From contig NZ_JXRQ01000018.1 in the NCBI RefSeq assembly GCF_000829445.1, forward strand, positions 62,001-126,000: a DNA stretch of 64,000 bases. Direction: 5' to 3'. The translations under genes were made by a program, and so were the position numbers. The stretch comes from Jeotgalibacillus alimentarius. GTDB lineage: Bacteria > Bacillota > Bacilli > Bacillales > Jeotgalibacillaceae. The notes under the pieces are model-generated. The model was not told where the DNA came from, searched no databases, and saw only the letters and a program-made list of their open reading frames with translations. This document shows, one piece after another, positions 53,591 through 61,848 of this stretch; position 1 is the first letter of the stretch, and each line of letters starts with the position of its first letter.

Positions 53591-53839
53591 TAAAATCATT
53601 CCTTTTGTTATTGTTTCTCTATATGACTTTGTTAAAAGTGGCTTTAGATTTATGTACCAAAACAGCATTTGTCTTTATCTTAGACATATTTGAAGGCCGC
53701 ATGTATGCCTTCATTGTATCGAAAATTCAACATGACAGATAATAAAATTAAAAATAACATAAAAAATATTTGTTCTGACTATTATATATATGAATAAAGT
53801 AATGGTATAATATATTCATTATTAGATCGGAGGTTGCGC

Positions 53840-54292
53840 ATGAGTAATTCTAAAGTAGTATCTAATCTCTTAAACGGCATGGTACATTCTATCCGCAGTG
53901 TAGTACCTGTGCCAATTGAACATAGTAGCCCTACAGTACTGACTGCACCATATGAGCAGAATCAGATTGCTGTATTAATCGGTATGACCGGCGAGCTCAA
54001 AGGTAACATTTTAATAGATGGCGATAAAGCTCACTTCAGCAGTCTGGGAGAGTCTATGTATGGGATGTACCTTGAAGATGACATGCTTATTTCATTTATT
54101 GGAGAAGTAGGTAACATGATCGCTGGAAACCTCACTACGTACATCTCTACTGAAGGTGTGGAGATGGATATTACACCGCCTTCTGTTATGTCAGGCCAGA
54201 CGAAGCTTTATAATTTTGTTCAGGCCATTCATTTACCTTTTAATGCAAATGGAATTGGTGACTTTTCCATTCTGGTTTCGATTCAGCAGTAA
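53840..54292 (+). CDS. CheX-like chemotaxis phosphatase family protein
   Basis: A 150-residue protein of the CheC/CheX/FliY family. The phosphatase signature ExxN is seen as GEVGNMIAGNL (about 93-103), and the C-terminal PPSVMSGQTKLYNF matches CheX. CheX proteins dephosphorylate CheY-P. No chemotaxis genes are nearby, so it may act on another response regulator. The ATG at 53840 has GGAGG 7 bases before it; two extra codons upstream are open. TATAAT lies at about 53807 but has no clear -35. Confidence 0.82.
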   Translation: MSNSKVVSNLLNGMVHSIRSVVPVPIEHSSPTVLTAPYEQNQIAVLIGMTGELKGNILIDGDKAHFSSLGESMYGMYLEDDMLISFIGEVGNMIAGNLTTYISTEGVEMDITPPSVMSGQTKLYNFVQAIHLPFNANGIGDFSILVSIQQ

Positions 54293-54323
54293 AAAGCTGG
54301 GACAATGATGTCCCAGCTTTTTT
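54291..54323. terminator. Terminator between the CheX-like and SDR genes
   Basis: AAAAAGCTGGGAC and GTCCCAGCTTTTTT form a perfect 13-bp stem with T runs on both strands, between converging genes. Confidence 0.93.
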
Positions 54324-54371
54324 ACCGGTTTTAACTGATATTTCAGCTCATGAGTAACATACCGACTTAAA

Positions 54372-55145
54372 TTAAAATCCGTTGATGGTCATGCCTCCAT
54401 CTACAAATAGCGTTTGCCCGGTGACGTAACTTGCTGCATCTGATGATAAAAATAAAGCTGGGCCAACTAGTTCCTCAACCTGCCCTACTCTTTTCAGGGG
54501 CGTCACAGCTAAGATCTGACTCAGATAATGCTCATCTTCAAGCAGCTCTTTTGTCAATGGCGTTTCAAAATACCACGGACCAATCGAATTAACCCTTATA
54601 TTACTGCTTCCCCACTCAAACGCGAGGACTTTTGTCATTTGTATCATTGCCGCTTTTGAAGCAGCGTATACGACACCTGTTTTGAGTGCCACATGACCAG
54701 CAACTGAGGAAACTGAAAGAATACTTCCTCCATTATTCTGCTCCTGCATACGGGCTCCGACGGCCTGCGACATCATGAAGGCAGACTTCACATTCGTATC
54801 CATTATTTTTACCCATTCGTCCTCTGTAACGTCACTTGCTTTTGATCTGATATTCATACCTGCATTATTAACAAGCACATCTATACTTCCATGCTCGGCA
54901 TAAATATCCTGAACTGTCTGCTGAATCGCAGGTGTATCCGTTACATCAAGCGTATATATGGATGCTTTCCCACCATTTTCCTCAACTTCACTTTTTACAT
55001 GTTCAAGTTCTGTCCTTGTACGCGAGCAAAGAATCACTTCTGCCCCGGCTTGTGAAAAACCGATTGCCAAGGCGCGTCCTATTCCTCTGCCCGCTCCGGT
55101 AATAATCGCTTTTTTACCTTCTAGCCCAAACGATGGAAGATGCAT
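54372..55145 (-). CDS. SDR-family oxidoreductase (gluconate 5-dehydrogenase-like)
   Basis: A 257-residue classical short-chain dehydrogenase. Cofactor motif TGAGRGIGRAL (about 16-26), NNAGMN (about 90), catalytic Ser in SVSSVAGHV (about 143) and YAASK (about 156-160) are all intact. The substrate is not certain; similarity to sugar-acid dehydrogenases (Ga5DH-like) is suggested by GPWYFETPLTKEL. I start it at the second ATG (8 bases after AAGGAGG). It follows ypwA closely but may have its own signal. Confidence 0.88.
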   Translation of the reverse strand: MHLPSFGLEGKKAIITGAGRGIGRALAIGFSQAGAEVILCSRTRTELEHVKSEVEENGGKASIYTLDVTDTPAIQQTVQDIYAEHGSIDVLVNNAGMNIRSKASDVTEDEWVKIMDTNVKSAFMMSQAVGARMQEQNNGGSILSVSSVAGHVALKTGVVYAASKAAMIQMTKVLAFEWGSSNIRVNSIGPWYFETPLTKELLEDEHYLSQILAVTPLKRVGQVEELVGPALFLSSDAASYVTGQTLFVDGGMTINGF

Positions 55146-55158
55146 TGTCATTGCCTCC

Positions 55159-56679
55159 TTACTTAACAGCGCTCAGATTATAAAGCTTAGAATATTTTTC
55201 TTCGAGGTACTGTATCAGATATTCAGCATTTAACCCTTCGCCTGTTGCCTGCTGCAGGATTTCAAGTGGTTTTTTTGTTTTTCCAAAGCGATGAACCTTT
55301 TCAGTCATCCAGTTTTTAATCGGTGTAATGTCGCCGCTTGCAATATGATGATCAAATTCAGGAATATCTTTTAACATCGCCTGTTTGAACTGGGCTGCAT
55401 ACATATATCCTAATGCGTATGACGGGAAGTAGCCAAAAGACCCTCCTGACCAATGTACGTCCTGCAGGATTCCTTCTGCGTCATTTGATGGGACGATTCC
55501 AAGATATTCTTCATATTTCCGATTCCATACTTCAGGAAGTTCACTTACCTCACAATCTCCATTGAATAAACCTTTTTCAATTTCATATCTGATCATGATA
55601 TGAAGTGTATAAGTAAGTTCATCGGCATCAACTCTGATTAGTGAAGGTTTCGATTCGTTAATCCCCTGCAGGAAGTCATCAACAGACACATCACTGAATT
55701 GTTCAGGTGAATACTTTTGTAGAGTTGGTAAATGACGACGCCAGAATTCAGGGTGTCTTCCTACGAAATTCTCCATAAAGAGTGACTGTGATTCATGAAT
55801 ACCCATTGATGTACCACCACTCAGAGGAGTTCCTGTAAGCGCAGGATCAATGTTTTGTTCATAAAGTGCATGTCCGCATTCATGGATTGTTCCAAAAATT
55901 GCACCTCTGAAGTCATCTTCATCATAGCGGGTTGTAATTCTTACATCACCTGTATTGAGACCGGTTGCAAAAGGATGAACCGTTTCATCGAGTCTGCCCG
56001 CTTCAAAATCATAGCCAAGCTCTTTCAGCACATGAATACTGAATTCTTTTTGAGATTCCTTTGGAAAATGCTTATAAATAAACGCTGTATCCGGTTTAAC
56101 TGTTGATGCTTCGATACCTTTAACCAGCGGTACAATTGCTTCACGCACCCGGCCAAATACCTGGTCAAGAACATCAACTGTTACACCCGGCTCAAACATA
56201 TCAAGCAGCGTATTATAAGGGTTTTCTTCATACCCCCAATACTCCACAAAGCGTCTTGTAGTCGCTACCAGCTCTGTCAAATACGGTTCAAATAAAGCAA
56301 AGTCAGATTTCTCACGTGCTTCTTCCCAGATACTTTCAGCTTTTGATTTCAAAATCACATATTGTTTAAATTCGTCTTCAGGGATTTTGCGGTTCCGGTC
56401 AAAATCCTTCCGGCATTCTTCAAGCATTTTGACTGTCAGTTCATCAAGCTCACTTTTGTGAGCAGTTAACTCTTTTATGTATTCAGCCATCTGATCTGAT
56501 GTTGATAGATTAAATACCTCAGAAGACAGGATTCCAATGACTTCAGATCGCTGTTCAATGGCTTTTTTTGGCGCCCCTGTCCGCAGATCCCAAAAAATTA
56601 AACCTAAAGCTTCTTCATATGCAGAAATTTTATTTAAATGGCTTACAAAATTATTTTTTACTGTTTCTAACGTCAACAT
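55159..56679 (-). CDS. ypwA: M32 carboxypeptidase (Taq type)
   Basis: A 506-residue zinc carboxypeptidase. The HExxH motif is in GTIHECGHALYEQN (about 262-266), with the third ligand Glu in IHESQSLFMENFVG (about 293), and the family DxRxT motif in DVRITTRYDEDD (about 245). The helical N-terminal region is typical. It removes C-terminal residues from peptides; B. subtilis YpwA is the equivalent. GGAGGG precedes the chosen ATG; five codons upstream are discarded. It is co-oriented with the SDR behind it. Confidence 0.95.
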   Translation of the reverse strand: MLTLETVKNNFVSHLNKISAYEEALGLIFWDLRTGAPKKAIEQRSEVIGILSSEVFNLSTSDQMAEYIKELTAHKSELDELTVKMLEECRKDFDRNRKIPEDEFKQYVILKSKAESIWEEAREKSDFALFEPYLTELVATTRRFVEYWGYEENPYNTLLDMFEPGVTVDVLDQVFGRVREAIVPLVKGIEASTVKPDTAFIYKHFPKESQKEFSIHVLKELGYDFEAGRLDETVHPFATGLNTGDVRITTRYDEDDFRGAIFGTIHECGHALYEQNIDPALTGTPLSGGTSMGIHESQSLFMENFVGRHPEFWRRHLPTLQKYSPEQFSDVSVDDFLQGINESKPSLIRVDADELTYTLHIMIRYEIEKGLFNGDCEVSELPEVWNRKYEEYLGIVPSNDAEGILQDVHWSGGSFGYFPSYALGYMYAAQFKQAMLKDIPEFDHHIASGDITPIKNWMTEKVHRFGKTKKPLEILQQATGEGLNAEYLIQYLEEKYSKLYNLSAVK

Positions 56680-56760
56680 AATCCCTCCATTCAATAATCA
56701 CTTTTATCTTATCATACTTTTCTGAACAATCGACTGATTTACTTCGGATTTTGAAATATA

Positions 56761-56797
56761 AAAAAGATTGAGACGATGTATGTCTCAATCTTTTTTT
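56761..56797 (-). terminator. Terminator of the DinG-like helicase gene
   Basis: AAAAAGATTGAGAC and GTCTCAATCTTTTT form a 14-bp perfect stem. It lies just beyond the helicase stop on the minus strand. Confidence 0.9.
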
Positions 56798-56815
56798 AGG
56801 TCTTTATTCTTTTTA

Positions 56816-58729
56816 TCAATCATACACGATGATTTCAGGCGTTACCGGAAGTATTTTATTAATTTCAGGAATCCACTGTTCTTCTTCAGCAGATAAAAAG
56901 ATTGATATATGTCCGCTGTCTGCAGAAGAACGGATTAAGCGGCCGACTCCCTGCTGCAGTCTGAGCAGCATATAAGGCAGATCAACTTCAGTCAATGGAT
57001 CTGCAGCGTGATTTCTTTTCGCTTCAAATACCGGATCATCTGGTGGAAATGGAAGCGAATCAACGATTACATGCTTTAGGCTGCTACCGGGAACATCAAG
57101 TCCTTCCCACAAATTAAGTGATGCGAATACAGACATGGCATCCTCCTGAAACTTCTCAACGAGCGAACTGATTTCTTCATCGCCTTCAAATAATAGCTGT
57201 TTATGTTCAATTATATTTGTAAACCTGAACAAATCCTGATCATCACGGTTATTAAACAGGATGAGTGAGCCCCCGTCATTTTGATTCACGATCTTAGAAA
57301 TTGTATCTGTTTTATCGGGATTTTCAAGGTAAATACTGATCTTCATGACTTCATCATACTCATATGGTGATTCCACTGTGAAAGAAGTGTAATCATCAAT
57401 TCCAAGACTTGAAGCCAGATAAGTGAAATCCTCATCTACTGACAAGGTAGCTGAAGAAAAAATAAATGGAAGTTTTTTCGAAAATACTTCCTCTCTTAAA
57501 ATTTCTTCTACCATTCTTGGCATAATCACGAGTCTTTCATCATCAAAGCTCTCTTCAAGCCAAATGATCGCATTATCATCTTCTGCAAGCAGCTTTAGTG
57601 AGAATAAAACAGTTTCTAAATACTCTTCAGAAATCTTTAGGTCATACTCATCTATCACATATAATTCAGATTCAAAGACAAGCTCTTCAAGCAACTGATC
57701 AATTGACTTCTTTAAAGCTGCTGATGTTTTGATTAACTGATCTGTTTTTCTGATTTTCATTCTTTCCGAACTGCGGTCTGCACTTGCACTGATGAGTGAA
57801 AACCAGTCATCGTGTAATTCGAGAATTGAATCAATCAAATGCAGCGTCTTTTCTCTGACATCATTAGCAGAAAGTTTCGAAAGGACTTTTTCCATTGATT
57901 GCAGAGAAGTTTTATAAGTTAATGCTTTTTGCGCTGCATATTCCAGTAAATGGCCTTCATCAAAAATGACTGAGCTCGCCTCTGGCAATAACGGAAGCTG
58001 TCCCTCCCTGATTCTGGAGTCTTTCGTCCAGATATGCTCCATATAAAAATCATGGGAACAAACGATCAGATCGCCTGCCTGCCTGTAATACTCCCTGTGT
58101 AGTGTCTGGCCGCAGCGATGTCTCACATCACAGCTGAGGCAATCCTGCAGGGAATCATAATTGACCGCCTGCCACTGTTCATCATCAAGATAAGGATATT
58201 CTTTACGGTCTCCGTATGGGTAAAACGATGACATAGACCCTGCTCCATAGACAAACTCAGGCAGCTGAAGATAAACATCTTCAATAGCTTCATCCTCTGT
58301 CCGTTTATCGGCATCATCAAGTTTCTTCAGACATAAATACTGTTCTCTTGATTTTGCAAGCCTGACATCAATTTCCATATCAAGCATCTGTTCGATTTTC
58401 TTGATATCCCCAGTCGGTTTCACTAATTGTTCTATAAGCGTTTCATCCGCACAGGAAATAATAGCAGGCTTACCTGTATATCTGGCATAGGCAACAGCAT
58501 AAAGCAGATACGCGATCGTTTTACCGGTTCCTACACCAGCTTCTGCAAAAATGACTGATTTATTTTTATATGCCTGTTCGAGCTGGAATGCCATAAAGAT
58601 CTGCTCATCACGCAGCTCGAGTCCTTTTTCAGGAAGTATGTCGTAAAATACATCTCCAATCCAGTCCCCCAGTGCTTCATAGAACGACTGGTTACTCGTA
58701 ATTGGAAAAGGAAGGCTTTTACTTTTCAT
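56816..58729 (-). CDS. ypvA: DinG/XPD-family DNA helicase (YpvA)
   Basis: A 637-residue superfamily 2 helicase. Walker A AGVGTGKTIAYLL is at about 63-75, the DEAH-type box reads DEGH (about 254), and the last motif is QGVGRLIRS (about 585). Four Cys that could hold an iron-sulfur cluster lie between motifs Ia and II: YLCLKK, DCLSCDVRHRCG. It unwinds DNA with a 5' overhang and may clear R-loops or D-loops. The ATG has GAGGA upstream. It follows rlmL by about 12 bases. Confidence 0.93.
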   Translation of the reverse strand: MKSKSLPFPITSNQSFYEALGDWIGDVFYDILPEKGLELRDEQIFMAFQLEQAYKNKSVIFAEAGVGTGKTIAYLLYAVAYARYTGKPAIISCADETLIEQLVKPTGDIKKIEQMLDMEIDVRLAKSREQYLCLKKLDDADKRTEDEAIEDVYLQLPEFVYGAGSMSSFYPYGDRKEYPYLDDEQWQAVNYDSLQDCLSCDVRHRCGQTLHREYYRQAGDLIVCSHDFYMEHIWTKDSRIREGQLPLLPEASSVIFDEGHLLEYAAQKALTYKTSLQSMEKVLSKLSANDVREKTLHLIDSILELHDDWFSLISASADRSSERMKIRKTDQLIKTSAALKKSIDQLLEELVFESELYVIDEYDLKISEEYLETVLFSLKLLAEDDNAIIWLEESFDDERLVIMPRMVEEILREEVFSKKLPFIFSSATLSVDEDFTYLASSLGIDDYTSFTVESPYEYDEVMKISIYLENPDKTDTISKIVNQNDGGSLILFNNRDDQDLFRFTNIIEHKQLLFEGDEEISSLVEKFQEDAMSVFASLNLWEGLDVPGSSLKHVIVDSLPFPPDDPVFEAKRNHAADPLTEVDLPYMLLRLQQGVGRLIRSSADSGHISIFLSAEEEQWIPEINKILPVTPEIIVYD

Positions 58730-58741
58730 TATATCATTCCT

Positions 58742-59884
58742 CTAATTCGTATTTCTTGGTGGGCGCTGACCAAAATACTGATAATAATCTGTACGGATAA
58801 AACCGTTGAACAATTTACGTTTCTTCGTAGCCTTTTTACCATACAGATCTTCAAAGTCGGGGTGAGAAGTAATCAGATATTTTGACCAGGTTGGATACTG
58901 TTCAAATACCTCACCCATATCGCGGTACATTCTCTCAACCTCTTCTTCCTCACCGATCCGCTCACCGTACGGCGGGTTTCCTACGATAACGCCATAATCT
59001 GATGAGGCAGTAAAATCCTTCCCCTGCATCTGTTTAAATTGAATCAGATCACCCAAGCCGGCTTCAATTGCGTTTTCTTTGGCCACTTCAATGATTTTAT
59101 GGTCTATATCTGAACCATAAATCTCAAGCGGCTGGTCATAGTTTGCTGCTTCTTCAGCATCTAACCTGACTTTTTCCCAAATTGATTCAGGAATGACAGG
59201 CCATTCTTCTGAAATAAATTCCCGGTTAAATCCCGGTGCAATATTTTGACCGATCAGTGCTGCTTCGATCGGGATCGTTCCGGAACCGCAAAACGGATCG
59301 TGGAACGGTCTGTCAGGACGCCAGTTCGTCAGCTTAATTAATGCTGCAGCCATTGTTTCCTTAAGCGGTGCTTCCCCTTGACCGGTACGATAGCCTCTTT
59401 TATGAAGGCCGGCACCGCTTGTGTCAACAGTCAGCGTAACTTTATCATTACGGATTGCTACTTCAATCTTATAAGTAGGTCCGCTTTCTTCGAGAAAGCT
59501 CATTCTCTTATAAGCAGCTTTCATGCGTTCTACAATTGCTTTTTTTACAATCGACTGACAGTCAGGAACACTGTACAGCTTTGACTTTACAGACTTCCCT
59601 GATACAGGGAAGGCGGCGTCTACAGGCATTAATGTTTCCCATGGCAGCGCTTTTGTGCCTTCAAAAAGCTGATCAAACGTGTAAGCATTGAATTCGCCCA
59701 TCACGATTTTTACACGATCTGCAGTACGCAGCCACATATTTGATCTTGCAATAGCGAGTTCGTCACCTTCAAAAAATATTTTTCCATTTTCAACCGTTGT
59801 TTCATATCCAAGGTCTTTAACTTCTCTTGCTACGATAGATTCGAGCCCCATCGCTGCAGTTGCAACAAGTTTGTAAGTAGCCAT
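58742..59884 (-). CDS. ypsC: 23S rRNA (guanine-N2) methyltransferase RlmL-type (YpsC)
   Basis: A 380-residue RNA methyltransferase. An N-terminal THUMP domain (about 45-155) precedes a SAM-binding domain: DPFCGSGTIPIEAALIG (about 194-210), GSDIDHKII (about 260) and the catalytic VGNPPYGERIG (about 305). It corresponds to the RlmL half of E. coli RlmKL and to B. subtilis YpsC, which methylates G2445 or its equivalent. GAGGTGA lies before the ATG. It follows rnpB and its terminator, as in B. subtilis. Confidence 0.93.
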   Translation of the reverse strand: MATYKLVATAAMGLESIVAREVKDLGYETTVENGKIFFEGDELAIARSNMWLRTADRVKIVMGEFNAYTFDQLFEGTKALPWETLMPVDAAFPVSGKSVKSKLYSVPDCQSIVKKAIVERMKAAYKRMSFLEESGPTYKIEVAIRNDKVTLTVDTSGAGLHKRGYRTGQGEAPLKETMAAALIKLTNWRPDRPFHDPFCGSGTIPIEAALIGQNIAPGFNREFISEEWPVIPESIWEKVRLDAEEAANYDQPLEIYGSDIDHKIIEVAKENAIEAGLGDLIQFKQMQGKDFTASSDYGVIVGNPPYGERIGEEEEVERMYRDMGEVFEQYPTWSKYLITSHPDFEDLYGKKATKKRKLFNGFIRTDYYQYFGQRPPRNTN

Positions 59885-59918
59885 ATGTCACCTCGTATTT
59901 TTTATATCACTTCTGAAA

Positions 59919-59953
59919 GAAAAAAGGCAGACCTCCTTAAATGGTCATGCCTT
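59919..59953 (-). terminator. Terminator of rnpB
   Basis: AAGGCA(T)GACC and GGTC(T)GCCTT pair around a short loop, followed by six U on the minus strand. Confidence 0.85.
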
Positions 59954-59975
59954 CTGAATTGTAAATGTATTAAGT

Positions 59976-60391
59976 TGGTCAACCAGCTAATGGTCTGTAA
60001 GCCATGTTTTGTTCAAGCGTACTGAAGCGCCTTTTAAGCTCGTACGACAAGCGGCAATCATCTATCTGCCGGCATAATAATGCCAGCCTTTCCCTTTGTT
60101 CATTTTCTCCGGGAAAGTGCCTCTACCATTGTTTGAGTTTCTCACTCGCGGGGTTTACCTCGTTCCACTTCTGTCATTTCTGACAGAACTTCGTCACTGT
60201 GGCACTTTCAAGAGATGCATACCATATCCGGTGGACTTAGGTATCTTCTCTGCCGTCAGTCCGATCACTCAGACTGCCTTCGCTTATTATTTCGCGAAGC
60301 ACGAACACTACGGGCATCTCAGCACCGTGTGAGCATGGACTTTCCTCTGCATAACGCAGCAATTGCCCAACCAAATAGCCGGTTTCGCCAA
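59976..60391 (-). ncRNA. rnpB: RNase P RNA (type B)
   Basis: Conserved blocks of Bacillus-type RNase P RNA are seen on the minus strand in order: GCAGAGGAAAGTCCATGCTC, CGGTGCTGAGATGCCCGTAG, TGAAAGTGCCACAGTGACGA, GTGGAACGAGGTAAACCCC, GATAGATGATTGCCGC and GAACAAAACATGGCTTACAG. P1 is closed by ACCGGCTA (60376-60383) with TAGCTGGT (59982-59989). The RNA cleaves tRNA 5' leaders together with RnpA. It lies between gpsB and ypsC as in B. subtilis. Ends are estimates. Confidence 0.98.
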
Positions 60392-60397
60392 AATCAA

Positions 60398-60426
60398 ATT
60401 ATACATTGATCAGGAAGGTTTAGCAA
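60398..60426 (-). promoter_or_regulatory. Promoter of rnpB
   Basis: TTGCTA (60421-60426), 17 bases, TATAAT (60398-60403) on the minus strand, placing the start near 60391, at the 5' end of the RNA. Confidence 0.85.
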
Positions 60427-60436
60427 GTAACATCTT

Positions 60437-60760
60437 TTACCTGTCTTCGTATAATTTTCTGCCGAATACTTCTTTTTCCAGATTCGAAAGTCTCTTTAGA
60501 ATATCAAAGTTCGTTGTGCCGCCTGCAGTTGTTTGTGGCTGAGTCTGCTGAACTGATGATCTGCGCTGTGGTTCTGAACTTTTCTGAGCTTTTTTCAATT
60601 CATTTTCAAGCGTTTCGATTCTTTCGTTAAATGCTTCATAATCTTTAATAATCTGATCTAAAAAAGCGTCTACTTCCTCAGGCTTATAGCCTCTCATTGC
60701 CGTTTTGAATTCACGTTCAAGAATTTCTTTCGCACTTAATTGCGCTACTTCATTTTTCAT
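60437..60760 (-). CDS. gpsB: Cell cycle protein GpsB
   Basis: A 107-residue DivIVA-like coiled-coil protein. The N-terminal membrane/partner-binding part contains LSAKEILEREFKTAMRGYKPEEVDAFLD (in part about 6-33), a coiled coil follows (about 35-60), then a low-complexity Gln/Thr/Ser linker (about 62-82), and a C-terminal trimerisation helix LKRLSNLEKEVFGRKL. GpsB shuttles penicillin-binding proteins during division. I start at the ATG at 60758-60760 with GAGGTGA upstream. Confidence 0.96.
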   Translation of the reverse strand: MKNEVAQLSAKEILEREFKTAMRGYKPEEVDAFLDQIIKDYEAFNERIETLENELKKAQKSSEPQRRSSVQQTQPQTTAGGTTNFDILKRLSNLEKEVFGRKLYEDR

Positions 60761-60819
60761 ACCTTTCACCTCGGCTATTCTTTCCAATACGTTTATTTTT
60801 TCAAAAAGCGGGACAGTTG

Positions 60820-61380
60820 TCAATCGGGTTCTGATTCAGATAACGCCTCTTCATCAGCAATCCATTGAAGATCCTGAAAATTTATACGGATTATATCCAG
60901 ATTATATGTCATATTTTCTTTTTCAGCTTTCTCAAGCAGGAATGATGGTGAACCTTTTTTGTCTTCATCATAAATGACTAAGAGACCGTCTGCTTTTTGC
61001 AATATAAAATCATCTCTGTTTTTAAATTGGGATGGATCTGTATATGGTTTATTTGATATGGAAGATACAAAGTCTGCTTTTTTAATTATGTCATGATAAT
61101 ATGACTGATTACCCTCACTCCATTTTTCCTCCTGGTTAAGAAAAGGCGTGAGTATGGCAAGCTTTAACTCAGGCAGAGTTTCTTTTAATGAAATAACCTC
61201 TTCTGCTGCCCATAACTCCACTCCTAGAGATCCTGACACTAAAACCCATTCAAGTCCCTCGTCTGCAAGTGACACAAGATGCTGTCTGATAGATTTTCTG
61301 ATAATACGGACTGCAGGATCATCATTTTTAAATATGCCAATTTCATGTGACTTATAACCTGTAATAAATATAGTCTTCAC
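60820..61380 (-). CDS. ypsA: YpsA-family SLOG-domain protein
   Basis: A 186-residue protein of the YpsA/DUF1273 branch of the SLOG superfamily. Visible are ITGYKSHEIGIF at the N-terminus, VSGSLGVELWAAEEV (about 48-62, the glycine-rich nucleotide-like site) and DGLLVIYDEDKKGSP (about 132-146). In B. subtilis and S. aureus YpsA influences cell division together with GpsB, the next gene here. The start is the ATG at 61378-61380; the ribosome site is moderate (AGGTTTGTGAAG). Confidence 0.92.
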   Translation of the reverse strand: MKTIFITGYKSHEIGIFKNDDPAVRIIRKSIRQHLVSLADEGLEWVLVSGSLGVELWAAEEVISLKETLPELKLAILTPFLNQEEKWSEGNQSYYHDIIKKADFVSSISNKPYTDPSQFKNRDDFILQKADGLLVIYDEDKKGSPSFLLEKAEKENMTYNLDIIRINFQDLQWIADEEALSESEPD

Positions 61381-61415
61381 AAACCTTCACAACCTTTACA
61401 CTGTATAAAGAAAAG

Positions 61416-61490
61416 GCTATGTTAAAGCCCAATCTTGTTTTAGCACAGCTGTTGATTGCAGCGGAAATCAACAGCCACCTTTAACAGAGC
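61416..61490 (-). mobile_element. MITE-like palindromic repeat, internally shortened copy
   Basis: Nested inverted repeats: GCTATGTTAAAG (61416-61427) with CTTTAACAGAGC (61479-61490), and inner GCTGTTGATT (61448-61457) with AATCAACAGC (61466-61475). On the minus strand the ends read CTGTTAAAGGTGGCTGTTGA and CAGCTGTGCTAAAACAAGAT, which I remember as the flanks of a common Bacillales intergenic repeat that normally has a longer GC-rich middle. No coding capacity. Confidence 0.6.
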
Positions 61491-61497
61491 AAAAGAA

Positions 61498-61531
61498 AAA
61501 GAAAGCGGCGGGACCTTTATCCTGCCGCTTC
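61498..61531 (-). terminator. Terminator behind the 30-residue peptide gene
   Basis: AAGCGGC(A)GGA and TCC(C)GCCGCTT form an 11-position stem with one mismatch; on the minus strand it is followed by TCTTTTTCTTTT. Confidence 0.75.
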
Positions 61532-61572
61532 CGATTGTCTGTTACTCAGCTGATCTAACCGGTATTTTGATA

Positions 61573-61665
61573 TTATAATACTGAAAGTTGATCCCCAATT
61601 GCCGAGAACACGTAAGCCGTTGCACCAATGACAAAGAAAAACAGTAGTAATAATAATTTTCTCAT
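61573..61665 (-). CDS. Very small membrane peptide (30 aa)
   Basis: The ATG at 61663-61665 begins MRKLLLLLFFFVIGATAYVF and ends SAIGDQLSVL. It is a single hydrophobic segment with a positive N-terminus. GGGG lies 8 bases before the start, and a terminator follows within 75 bases. The frame stays open 50 codons upstream, but that part looks non-coding and lacks a ribosome site. I do not recognise the peptide; it may be a small membrane regulator or a toxin-like peptide. Confidence 0.55.
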   Translation of the reverse strand: MRKLLLLLFFFVIGATAYVFSAIGDQLSVL

Positions 61666-61848
61666 GCTTTCAACCCCAAATTTTATCAATAATTTAATAG
61701 TACAATTGTTTTGAATTGTAAACAACCACCTGATAAACATCGAATGATGTCTATTTTGTGAAAATTGTGTGTATGCGTGTAATTTTTTGCGCCAAAAAGG
61801 GATGAAAGCTGTCATATAATGCGCTTGCCCGGGAAATATCAGCTTGAA

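Noticed and set aside
53691-53713. TGAAGGC/GCCTTCA hairpin upstream of dynA
   Set aside because: Seven base pairs, no U run, no known operator; too little to annotate.
60096-60409. Plus-strand ORFs of 64-78 codons
   Set aside because: They are the complement of RNase P RNA.
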